Source: Gp6-AA40 sp050742535 (GTDB lineage Bacteria; Acidobacteriota; Vicinamibacteria; Vicinamibacterales; UBA2999). From it: 64,000 bases of DNA. Below, in pieces: positions 41,304-48,644 of the stretch. Within the stretch, counting starts at the first letter, position 1, and every line of letters starts with the position of its first letter. The notes under the pieces were generated by a model, which did no database searches, had not been told where the DNA came from, and worked only from the letters and a program-made list of their open reading frames with translations. Both the position numbers and the translations under genes were made by a program. The DNA lies in NCBI GenBank assembly GCA_050742535.1, contig JBOGIQ010000003.1, forward strand, positions 1-64,000. Reading direction: 5' to 3'.

Positions 41304-42023
41304 ATGAACAAACGCCTTCGTGTCGCAGCCGCCCTGGCGGCTGCGCTGTTGCTGCTCTCCGTTGTCATCGATGTCGTCGACCGCGAGTCGCCGTTGACGA
41401 GGACCTTCAATGGCATCTACAGCGAAGGGATCTGGGGCCGGGATGTCACGGGAAAGGGCACCAGCGGCTCGGGATCGACTTTGGAGATCACGCGTGAATA
41501 CCGCGCCTACCTGGAGGACTTCATCAGGAAACATCGCGTCAGATCGGTCGTCGACGCCGGATGCGGCGACTGGACCTTCTCGAGCACGATCGACTGGGGC
41601 GGCGCCAGCTACCTTGGCGTTGATATCGCCTCGGATGTGATCGAGGCGAATCGCAGGACGTACGAGAAACGCCACGTTACCTTTCAGGTGGGTGACATTA
41701 CCGAGGAGCTCCCGGCCGCGGACCTCCTCATTTCCAAGGACGTCCTCCAGCATCTTCCCGACGCGCTGGTGGACAAGTTCATCAGCAACAACGTGAAGAA
41801 GGGTAAGTACAAATGGGTCCTGCTGACGAATGACCGTGGCAGCGGACACCCGGACATTGTTCCCGGGGGATACCGGGCGATCGACCTCGCCGCCGCTCCC
41901 TTCAACGTCCCAGGGCTCGTCGACCTGCCAATCAAGTTCGGGAACGAGGTCACCAAGGTCACGTCGCTCCTGGACCTGACGCAACACCCGTACGACGGCG
42001 CGGAAGGCGAAAGAGTCCCTTGA
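41304..42023 (+). CDS. Class I SAM-dependent methyltransferase, membrane-anchored
   Basis: 239 residues. The N-terminus (RLRVAAALAAALLLLSVVIDVV) is a membrane anchor or signal. The SAM-binding motif I DAGCGDW is at residues 84-90, followed by YLGVDIASDVIEANR (motif II acidic residue), HVTFQVGDI and LLISKDVLQHL. This order is that of Rossmann-fold methyltransferases that often act on small molecules or sugars. No substrate can be named. It is the first gene of a four-gene set in which each gene overlaps the next: its stop overlaps the next gene's TTG start by 4 bases. Confidence 0.85.
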   Translation: MNKRLRVAAALAAALLLLSVVIDVVDRESPLTRTFNGIYSEGIWGRDVTGKGTSGSGSTLEITREYRAYLEDFIRKHRVRSVVDAGCGDWTFSSTIDWGGASYLGVDIASDVIEANRRTYEKRHVTFQVGDITEELPAADLLISKDVLQHLPDALVDKFISNNVKKGKYKWVLLTNDRGSGHPDIVPGGYRAIDLAAAPFNVPGLVDLPIKFGNEVTKVTSLLDLTQHPYDGAEGERVP

Positions 42024-42544
42024 CCGGCTGCGTCGAGAGCGCGAAAATCGCGCGCAATCCCTTGTTCGTAATCAGCCGCTTATCCGATATCGACGCGAGC
42101 CGCGTGTCCGATCTCGTCGCGGACGTCGTCTCGGCCTTGCCCTATTACTCGTCCGAGGCACAGCGATCCGAGATCGCCAAGTACACGCCCGAGGACCTGC
42201 GCGCCGCCGTCGCGGAGGATCCGGACGCCGTCCTCGTTGCGAAATCGGATGACGGAGGGGTCGTTGGGTTCTGCATCAGCAATACCGACGACGGTTTGAT
42301 CTGGCTGGCGTGGTTCGGCGTACATCGCGACTGGCGGGCGAAAGGTGTCGGACGGGCGCTTCTCGGAGCGTTGCAGCAGACCGTCAGATCGCGTGGGGCG
42401 CACAAGATCTGGTGCGACTGTCGCACCAGCAACCTGGCTTCGACTGCGCTCCTCACTGCCGTCGGATTCACGATCGTTTGCACGCTCACCAACCATTGGT
42501 ACGGCCACGATTTCCACCTGCTCGAGAAACCGATTACGCAGTGA
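42020..42544 (+). CDS. GNAT family acetyltransferase
   Basis: 174 residues. The TTG start sits in TTGA, overlapping the methyltransferase stop; this suits translational coupling. The acetyl-CoA site is the clear GNAT motif A: IWLAWFGVHRDWRAKGVGRALLGAL, with the RxxGxG loop at RAKGVG. Further signs are DAVLVAKSDDGGVVGFCISNTDDG before and LLTAVGFTIVCTLTNHWYG after. A cytoplasmic enzyme that adds an acetyl group to an amine. The next gene overlaps by one base (TGATG). Confidence 0.92.
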   Translation: MTGCVESAKIARNPLFVISRLSDIDASRVSDLVADVVSALPYYSSEAQRSEIAKYTPEDLRAAVAEDPDAVLVAKSDDGGVVGFCISNTDDGLIWLAWFGVHRDWRAKGVGRALLGALQQTVRSRGAHKIWCDCRTSNLASTALLTAVGFTIVCTLTNHWYGHDFHLLEKPITQ

Positions 42545-43455
42545 TGGCTTCTGTCTGGAAGGAATGGTGGACGGCGTTCTTACCCGCGATCGGCTTGACC
42601 GGCACGATCGCGACACTCATCCCTGGACAGACGACGTCGATACGTGCCGTCGTGGCGATTGTGACGGCGCTCGTCGCGGCGACTGCCTGGGCGTACTCAA
42701 AAACCCGCCCCGTACACCTTCCTCCTGCGGACGCGGTGGTCGTCAAGAAACTCGGCCGTCTGTGTTTTCCATGCGACAAAAGCCACGCCAGCCAGGCCAA
42801 CGCGATGGCCAAGCGATTCTATGGGGCCGAGGCAATTCCTCTCGCGACCTACGAGCTGTGGCGGAAAACGAACCCGAACATCCTCGTGTGCCTCACCAGC
42901 ACAAACAATGAGGTCGTCGGCTACTTCGATGTGTTGCCACTGAAGTCCCCGGCAATGGACATGTTCATTCAAGGCCGCATTGTCGAGGGTGACTTTCAAG
43001 CCGACGATCTGTATTCACCCGCAGAGGCGGCCGATTGCGACCAGCTTTACCTTGCCGGGATCACTGTCAACGAGCCGGGACGACAGTCCGACAGCCGGAA
43101 CGCATCCGTGCTGATCTGGGCGCTCGTCAAATATCTCCAGTATTTCCACCCTGCCACCGCAAAAACTCGCGACCTCTACGCGCTGGCATCGACACTTCAG
43201 GGAGAAGGCCTGATCAGGGCGTTTGACGGGTTTGACGTGGTGACACCGGCGTCCGTCCGGACGGACGGGCACGACTTATATCGCTTCCGTTATTCAGCGG
43301 ACCAACTGGATGAAGCACTCACCATGCTGCCCGGCTGGGGGGCCAGAGTGCCAATTCCGTGGGAAGCAAGGCCCGCCTCTCTGCCAGCTGTGTCGAAGAC
43401 GCCCGGGCGGCCGTCGAAGTTCCGCAAGCGAAAGGCGCGGGGCGAACGGGTGTGA
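42544..43455 (+). CDS. Membrane-associated GNAT-like protein
   Basis: 303 residues. The ATG overlaps the previous stop (TGATG). Two membrane segments at the N-terminus (AFLPAIGLTGTIATLIPG and RAVVAIVTALVAATAWAY) are followed by a soluble domain with a GNAT-like order: CDKSHASQANAMAKRFYGAEAIPLATYELWRKTNPN, ILVCLTSTNNEVVGYFDVLPLK, YLAGITVNEPGR, then LIWALVKYLQYF. The pyrophosphate loop is poor, so acetyl-CoA binding is doubtful; it may be an inactive relative or bind another acyl donor. The basic C-terminus (KFRKRKARGERV) ends at a GTGA overlap with the next gene. Confidence 0.7.
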   Translation: MASVWKEWWTAFLPAIGLTGTIATLIPGQTTSIRAVVAIVTALVAATAWAYSKTRPVHLPPADAVVVKKLGRLCFPCDKSHASQANAMAKRFYGAEAIPLATYELWRKTNPNILVCLTSTNNEVVGYFDVLPLKSPAMDMFIQGRIVEGDFQADDLYSPAEAADCDQLYLAGITVNEPGRQSDSRNASVLIWALVKYLQYFHPATAKTRDLYALASTLQGEGLIRAFDGFDVVTPASVRTDGHDLYRFRYSADQLDEALTMLPGWGARVPIPWEARPASLPAVSKTPGRPSKFRKRKARGERV

Positions 43456-44150
43456 AGGACGGCCGCATCTTTCAGATAGGCGGCTTTGTGTCCGACGCGC
43501 ACCTGGCCGACTGGAGGGCGCGCATTCTTCGCAATCAGCATCAGTGGCGCTCCTGCTTCGACCGCGATTTCTGGACATACGGCGGTGCCTGGTATGTCGA
43601 TATCGAGGAAGGTGCGCCCGCCCGGTACCACGCTGAGGCGATGGAGTGGAACCGCCGGTTGCGACAATTCCCGGGATTGCGACAGTCCGTGAAACGGATC
43701 GCCGCATTGCTCCCGCGCCGCGTGCCGGCGGTGCCGCGTCGTGCCATCCTTGGTCCGTACTGGACCGATTACGGGTTCGCCGTGTATGACCGCGACGGAA
43801 GGTCGGGGGTGGCGCACACCGATGTCGAGGGGCTCATTCCCTACCCCGCCAGCATGTTCGACCAAAACACCGAAGCCTACTCGGCGACGATTTCCATCGA
43901 TTGTCCGGCTGCGGGCGGAGGACTGTGGATTCACGCGCGGCGGCACATCGGTCATTACCACGGAGCGACGTCGCGGAAAGGGTGGACGTTACACGGCTAC
44001 CAGCCGGGTACGCTCACCGTTTTCGATTCATTCCTTCCGCATTCGATTGAGAGGTTCGCGCTTTCGAATGCCTGTCCCAGACGCATGGTGCTCGTCGTGC
44101 ATTTTCTTTATCGAAAGAAGCCCTACCCGCACTATCAGTATTGGGTGTGA
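43452..44150 (+). CDS. 2-oxoglutarate/Fe(II)-dependent oxygenase
   Basis: 232 residues from a GTG overlapping the preceding stop by four bases; no other start gives an intact N-terminus. The iron-binding facial triad is H122 and D124 (VAHTDVEG) and H197 (FLPHSIERF), and R210/R211 is placed to bind 2-oxoglutarate. The LYRKKPYPHY ending and the TISIDCPAAGGGLWIHARRH strand pair fit a double-stranded beta-helix prolyl-hydroxylase-like fold. These enzymes hydroxylate peptides or small molecules. It is the last gene in the 41304-44150 operon, which suggests a tailoring pathway with methylation, acylation and hydroxylation. Confidence 0.85.
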   Translation: MKDGRIFQIGGFVSDAHLADWRARILRNQHQWRSCFDRDFWTYGGAWYVDIEEGAPARYHAEAMEWNRRLRQFPGLRQSVKRIAALLPRRVPAVPRRAILGPYWTDYGFAVYDRDGRSGVAHTDVEGLIPYPASMFDQNTEAYSATISIDCPAAGGGLWIHARRHIGHYHGATSRKGWTLHGYQPGTLTVFDSFLPHSIERFALSNACPRRMVLVVHFLYRKKPYPHYQYWV

Positions 44151-44179
44151 AGACCACGAAACGCGGGAGCCCGCCATGT

Positions 44180-44992
44180 CTATCGGCCGAAACGCTGGTT
44201 CTCGAGGCAGATGAACTCGATCAGCTCCTCGTCGAGCATCAGCTGCTGGTTGACGCGAACGGTGAACGGGCTCGTATACGCTTTCTTGTCCTCGATCGTC
44301 ACGTCGATCTCCATTCGCCCGTAGCGCACGCGCCGGAACCGCTCGGTGACCTTCCCTGCGTCGGTGAGCGGGCTGCCGATGATGTCGAGCCAGCCGCCGT
44401 CGCGGAAGCCGGCCGTTTCCACCACCAGCGTGTCGCCGTCCCATCGGCCCACTGAGTAGCCGTAGTACCACGGGTGGACATCGTCCACTGGAGGGAGCTT
44501 GCGGCCGTCGGTGAAGATCTCCCGGCGCTCCCAGCTCGCTTCGTAGAGGATGACCAGCGAGCGCGGCATCTGGAAGAACTTGCGTGGCGCGCCCTGCGTG
44601 TGGAGCTGGATGATGCCCATCGGCAGGCAGTGCGCTTCGGGATTGTCCTTGCTGTTGCCGGCGATGCGCGTCTTGAGCAGCTCGGCGCCGAAAGGTGTCA
44701 GCGGCAGCCCGCCCTTGATGTTCTGAGCCACGTCCCTGAAACCTGCCACCGGAGGGCCGCCGGGCGGGGGCGCCGCCGCACCCTGCCGTCCGCCGCCGCC
44801 CCCGCCGCCGCGCCAGACGCCCGACAGGTCGGGCTTTCCGTCGGCCGTTTTCGGGACAGGGCCGTTCATGTCGGGCTCGCCGTTTGCCGTTCTCGGGACG
44901 CCGGGTGTCGGCTGTTTGGGCCACTGCGCAGACAGGGTGGGGACCGTCGCCAACGCCGTGACAAACGCGACCGCCAAGGCTGCTCTTCGCAT
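44180..44992 (-). CDS. Secreted 'DGDTLVVET' family protein with Gly-rich linker
   Basis: 270 residues from ATG 44992, with GAGG upstream. A signal peptide (RRAALAVAFVTALATVPTLSA) is followed by paired motifs TANGEPDMNGPVPKTADGKPDLSGVWRGG and a Gly/Ala/Pro-rich run. Family blocks: EAHCLPMGIIQLHTQGAPRKFFQMPRSLVILYEASWERREIFTDGR, SVGRWDGDTLVVETAGFRDGGWLDIIGSPLTD, VTERFRRVRYGRMEIDVTIEDKKAYTSPFTV and ELIEFICLENQ. The closest match to the family consensus in the window. It is divergent from the DUF6152 gene at 45037. Confidence 0.87.
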   Translation of the reverse strand: MRRAALAVAFVTALATVPTLSAQWPKQPTPGVPRTANGEPDMNGPVPKTADGKPDLSGVWRGGGGGGGRQGAAAPPPGGPPVAGFRDVAQNIKGGLPLTPFGAELLKTRIAGNSKDNPEAHCLPMGIIQLHTQGAPRKFFQMPRSLVILYEASWERREIFTDGRKLPPVDDVHPWYYGYSVGRWDGDTLVVETAGFRDGGWLDIIGSPLTDAGKVTERFRRVRYGRMEIDVTIEDKKAYTSPFTVRVNQQLMLDEELIEFICLENQRFGR

Positions 44993-45036
44993 GCGTTCCT
45001 CAGGGCGTATTATGCTCAAGATTCTCAGGAGTGCTC

Positions 45037-45441
45037 ATGAACCGTCGATGCTTCGTCATGGTGGCCGGTATCGCGTGGCTCGCCGGCGCGACCGCCTCGC
45101 AGGCACACCACTCGTTTGCGGCGGAGTACGACCGCGATCGGACGATCACCGTCACAGGCGTGGTCCAGAAACTCGAGTGGACGAACCCGCACGCGCGGAT
45201 TTATGTGGAGGGGAAGGACGAAACGGGGAAGTTTCAGCTCTGGGACTTCGAGCTTGGCCCGCCGAACGGTCTGATGCGAAATGGCTGGAACCGCAACTCG
45301 TTGCGGCAGGGCCATCAGGTGGTTGTCGACGGCTTCCGTTCGAAGACGTCGGACAAGGTTGCCAACGCGCGGACCGTCAAGCTCCCAGATGGCCGTCAGG
45401 TGTTCGCCGGATCGTCCTTCGATCCGGGCGAGGTCAAGTAG
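45037..45441 (+). CDS. DUF6152 family secreted protein
   Basis: 134 residues from ATG 45037, with CAGGAG seven bases upstream. A signal peptide (RCFVMVAGIAWLAGATASQ) ends at AHHSFAAEYDRDRTITVTGVVQKLEWTNPHARIYVEG, the DUF6152 hallmark (AHHSF opening, TGVV, WTNPHAR). Then SLRQGHQVVVDGFRSKTSD and LPDGRQVFAGSS. Same domain as in the fusions at 25325 and 30405, here on its own. A perfect GGCCGACC hairpin follows the stop directly. Confidence 0.9.
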   Translation: MNRRCFVMVAGIAWLAGATASQAHHSFAAEYDRDRTITVTGVVQKLEWTNPHARIYVEGKDETGKFQLWDFELGPPNGLMRNGWNRNSLRQGHQVVVDGFRSKTSDKVANARTVKLPDGRQVFAGSSFDPGEVK

Positions 45442-45463
45442 AGGCCGACCTTGAGGTCGGCCT
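45442..45463 (+). terminator. Hairpin after DUF6152 gene
   Basis: Perfect 10-bp stem AGGCCGACCT/AGGTCGGCCT with a TG loop, then TTC. It begins at the base after the stop codon. Same stem type as at 9444 and 24831. Confidence 0.55.
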
Positions 45464-45476
45464 TTCACCGGATAGG

Positions 45477-45494
45477 GTCCGCCTGAAGGCGGAC
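45477..45494 (-). repeat. REP-like palindrome
   Basis: GTCCGCCT-GA-AGGCGGAC, followed by ACTAC, so it is in the opposite orientation to the copies at 8178-16187. It lies at the stop of the YVTN/heme protein gene. On this strand it would read VRLKADTT. Confidence 0.8.
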
Positions 45495-45495
45495 A

Positions 45496-47454
45496 CTACG
45501 ATGAGCAGTTGCTGCCGGTGCGTTTGCCGGCAATCCATTCCGCCAGCATTCGATACTCCGGATCGGTGCGGCTTTGCCACCGGCGGACGCCGTTGTGCGC
45601 ATACGAGCCGCCGGCGTCCGGATGGAGCGGCTTGAGCAGGAACCGGCTGTGATCCGGATCGCCGGGGACAATCACGCGCGAGATCAACTGAAACGCCCGA
45701 TTGGCCTCGGCGTCGTTCCAACTGTCGCGCCCGTCACCCGGCGGCGCCGCAAACCCGATGATGCCTGCGTTGTGACAATTGCTGCAGCGGATGTGTCCTT
45801 CGCGCGGCTTGGCGAACACCTGCTGCACGCACGCCCTGAAAAATGCAAAGTCCAGCGTCGGCTCCGCCGGCGGGACATAGCGGTCAGTGGGCAGGCTGCG
45901 GATCCACTTGAGTACGGTCTGATACTCCGCATCCTCTCGCGAGTTCCAGTAGGTCCCGCCGGTATGACCCAGTCCACCGGCGTTGGGCGCCAGCGGCTTG
46001 ATCAGCAGGCGGCTGGCTTCCGGTTTCGAAGTGTTGATCAGCTGTGTGACGACATCGAAATTCGCACGTGATTGCGCCACCGTCCATCCGGCATCAGTGG
46101 CCGGCGTCTGCAGGCTGAACCGGAGTTTCGTCTGCCAGGTGTGGCACATCACACACGACGCGTAGCCCGGCATCGTGCCGCCGCGCGCACGCAGGAAGAG
46201 CGGCTCGATGTTCTTGCGAAAGAAATCCACGTCCGCGGCCCCGCGGCTCGACGCCGCGTTCGCCGCCTGAACGCCTGTGGTGGCGACCGGCCTCGCGGGA
46301 GTCGGTGAGGCGCTGGCTCCGCTCGTGGCCGCCGGCGCATTCACGCGGTTCAGCGGCAGGATCGCCGTATTGATCCGCGCCGGGCGCGCGCCGACCTTGA
46401 TCTTGTCGACAACCTGCAGCTTCTGCAGGTCGACGACTGCGGTGTAGTCGGCGCCGGATACGGCCACGTACATGAAGCGGCTGTCCGGCGTCGGCGTCAT
46501 CCAGTTCGCGGTTGGCCCGACCTCCACCGCGCCGATGTACGTGAGGCCAGGCAGGGTCCATCCGTAGATCCGGCTGTCGAGGCGGCTCGATGCCCACACC
46601 GCCGATCGGTTTGGCAGGACCTCGAGCCCGTGCATGTCTCCCGTCTGAATGCCGTCCGCGTTCTGCGTCCAGGCAGGGAGCGCCGGCGGCCACAGCATGT
46701 CGACGACCTTGCGCGACGTCCAGTCGATGACCCACACGGCGTTGATGCCCGTTGCCTGCGCGAACATCCGTTTCGTCGTGCCATCGGCGTTTGCCTCGAA
46801 CGCCATCGGCCGCACTTCGTGGTTCCGGCGGCCGTACTGCTCGTGTCCGGTCAACTCCATGCTCCACGCCACGGTATCCGTTGCCGGGTCGATCACCTGA
46901 ATCGTCGGCTGGCCCGGCTTCACCTCGCCGCCAAGACCGGCAACGATCCACCGTTCGTCAGGCGTGACATACGTGTTGTGCACCCCATGGTCGACGGGAA
47001 TGCTTCGAACGAGCTTGTTCGTATCGACGTCGATCACGTCGATCACGGCGACACCGCTGCGCGGGATCTGACGGATGCCCGCATAGATCTTGCGGTACTT
47101 CTTGTTGACGACAATCTTGTTCGGGCGCTCACTCAGCGGGATCTGCTGGATCTGCTGCAGCGTCCGCGTGTCGAAGACGTCGACCGTCTTGTCCTGTTCG
47201 TTCGAGCAGTAGTAGTAGAGGCTGTCCGGGTGCACCGCGAGGTTGTGTGCGTGCGGACAGCCCCGGATCAGTCCGGCCACGCGGCGCGTGGTCGGATCGA
47301 TCAGGTGATGGACATTCCCGGCGTTGTTGCTCTGCAGGATTCGGACGGCGACACCGGCGTACGAATCGAGCCGCGGGACCCCCTGTGCGGCGGCCTGTCC
47401 TGCCAGCAGCAGCACGGCAGCCGTGGTCGCCATCAACAGATGTGAACGAGCCAT
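45496..47454 (-). CDS. Secreted YVTN-type beta-propeller fused to a two-heme cytochrome c region
   Basis: 652 residues from ATG 47454 (the neighbouring ATG at 47457 is only two bases from GGAGG). A signal peptide (LLMATTAAVLLLAGQAAA) precedes a YVTN-like seven-bladed propeller: VRILQSNNAGNVHHLIDP, LAVHPDSLYYYCSNEQDKTVDVFD, VRSIPVDHGVHNTYVTPDERWIVAGL, RMFAQATGINAVWVID and ADYTAVVDLQKLQVVDKIKV. A Pro/Ala/Thr linker follows at about residues 385-410. The C-terminal 240 residues have two heme c sites, CVMCH and CSNCH, and paired RLLIKPL / RFLLKPLHPDAGG segments, as in planctomycete-like cytochrome modules. It probably binds a partner through the propeller and passes electrons. Confidence 0.85.
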   Translation of the reverse strand: MARSHLLMATTAAVLLLAGQAAAQGVPRLDSYAGVAVRILQSNNAGNVHHLIDPTTRRVAGLIRGCPHAHNLAVHPDSLYYYCSNEQDKTVDVFDTRTLQQIQQIPLSERPNKIVVNKKYRKIYAGIRQIPRSGVAVIDVIDVDTNKLVRSIPVDHGVHNTYVTPDERWIVAGLGGEVKPGQPTIQVIDPATDTVAWSMELTGHEQYGRRNHEVRPMAFEANADGTTKRMFAQATGINAVWVIDWTSRKVVDMLWPPALPAWTQNADGIQTGDMHGLEVLPNRSAVWASSRLDSRIYGWTLPGLTYIGAVEVGPTANWMTPTPDSRFMYVAVSGADYTAVVDLQKLQVVDKIKVGARPARINTAILPLNRVNAPAATSGASASPTPARPVATTGVQAANAASSRGAADVDFFRKNIEPLFLRARGGTMPGYASCVMCHTWQTKLRFSLQTPATDAGWTVAQSRANFDVVTQLINTSKPEASRLLIKPLAPNAGGLGHTGGTYWNSREDAEYQTVLKWIRSLPTDRYVPPAEPTLDFAFFRACVQQVFAKPREGHIRCSNCHNAGIIGFAAPPGDGRDSWNDAEANRAFQLISRVIVPGDPDHSRFLLKPLHPDAGGSYAHNGVRRWQSRTDPEYRMLAEWIAGKRTGSNCSS

Positions 47455-47542
47455 CATGACCTCCCGCCACACGGCTTGACCCGCGGATTATACGGCCAAC
47501 CTTTGGCTCCCATCCGCCGTCGAATGGGGGGGACACACACAG

Positions 47543-48508
47543 GTGAATCGATACAAGCGATCAATCGGCGCCGCTTCCATCACGCTGTTCGTCGTTGTCC
47601 TGACGGCCTGGTCGCCGCTGTCGGAAGCGGCCCAATCGAATGTCACTATCCTGCCGATCAGCCAGGACGGCATCGTTGGACGCCTTTTTCTGTCTCCCGG
47701 TGCTGGCCGGCAGCCTGCCGTCATCATCATCGGCGGTTCGGAAGGAGGACTCGAATGGTCGGCGCCTTGGGGCGTGCCGCTCGTTGAATCAGGCTTTATC
47801 GCGTTGGCGCTTGCGTACTTCGGCACGAATCCACTCCCGGCTCGCCTCCAGTCGATTCCGCTGGAGTACTTCACGACGGCCATCGAGTTCCTGCGTCAAC
47901 ATCCGAGAGTAGACGCGGAACGCCTCGGCCTGATGGGCTTCTCGAAAGGCGCGGAAGCCGCTCTGCTGATTGCCGCCAGTAGCCCTGCGATTCGAGCCGT
48001 CGTCGCTGCCTCGCCCAGCCATGTCGCGTGGCCCGGCATCACCGGCGATCCTCGTGTCGAAGCACCCTCCTGGACGCTGAATGGCGCGGCGGTGCCGTTC
48101 GTGCCCTACGACGTCCGCGGAGGCGTCACCACGCCCTTCGACGGCTACTCGCGCAGCCTTGGCAACGTTGAGGGCGTTTCGGCCGCGGAGATTCCTGCCG
48201 AGCGCATCAATGGTCCCGTGCTTCTGATATCCGGCGCGGACGACCGCATGTGGCCGGCGAGCCTGATGGCGGATCGCGTGATGGAGCGTTTGCGTCGCAA
48301 CGGCTTTCGGTTCTCCTACACGCATCTTCGGTTGGACGATGCAGGGCACGCCGTATTAGTTTCGCCAGCGGCATCTGGTGTCCCGCCAGCGCGTCTGGGT
48401 GGATCGCCTGACGCCAATCGCCGCGCTCGAGGTGAATCGTCGCGCGCGGCTATTGAGTTCCTCGAGGCTTCGTTAACAGATTCGAAGGGAACTACGAAAG
48501 CTCGCTAG
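47543..48508 (+). CDS. Secreted acyl-CoA thioester hydrolase/BAAT C-terminal-type alpha/beta hydrolase
   Basis: 321 residues from GTG 47543. A signal peptide (SIGAASITLFVVVLTAWSPLSEA) precedes an alpha/beta hydrolase. The nucleophile elbow GFSKG puts the catalytic Ser at 134, the acid is D233 or D234 in SGADDRMWP, and the His is H269 in LDDAGHAV. This matches the BAAT_C domain (bile-acid-CoA: amino acid N-acyltransferase / acyl-CoA thioesterase C-terminal part), with VIIIGGSEGGLEW marking the oxyanion region. In bacteria these are esterases of unknown substrate. The signal peptide implies activity outside the cytoplasm. The gene is divergent from the YVTN gene. Confidence 0.88.
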   Translation: MNRYKRSIGAASITLFVVVLTAWSPLSEAAQSNVTILPISQDGIVGRLFLSPGAGRQPAVIIIGGSEGGLEWSAPWGVPLVESGFIALALAYFGTNPLPARLQSIPLEYFTTAIEFLRQHPRVDAERLGLMGFSKGAEAALLIAASSPAIRAVVAASPSHVAWPGITGDPRVEAPSWTLNGAAVPFVPYDVRGGVTTPFDGYSRSLGNVEGVSAAEIPAERINGPVLLISGADDRMWPASLMADRVMERLRRNGFRFSYTHLRLDDAGHAVLVSPAASGVPPARLGGSPDANRRARGESSRAAIEFLEASLTDSKGTTKAR

Positions 48509-48644
48509 TCTCGGCTCAATCGACGGGGGACGGGCTGCTTCAGCTCTTCGATCCAGTTCTCGCCGAACAGCCAGACTCTGCGTCTCCTGACCGGCCCCCG
48601 TCGCTGCCACAGCCGCCTTACATCGGTCCGAACGATCCCATCCT
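48509..48644 (+). other. Short intergenic region
   Basis: Nothing is seen except rather even base composition and a pyrimidine-rich stretch. It lies between two convergent genes. Confidence 0.5.
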
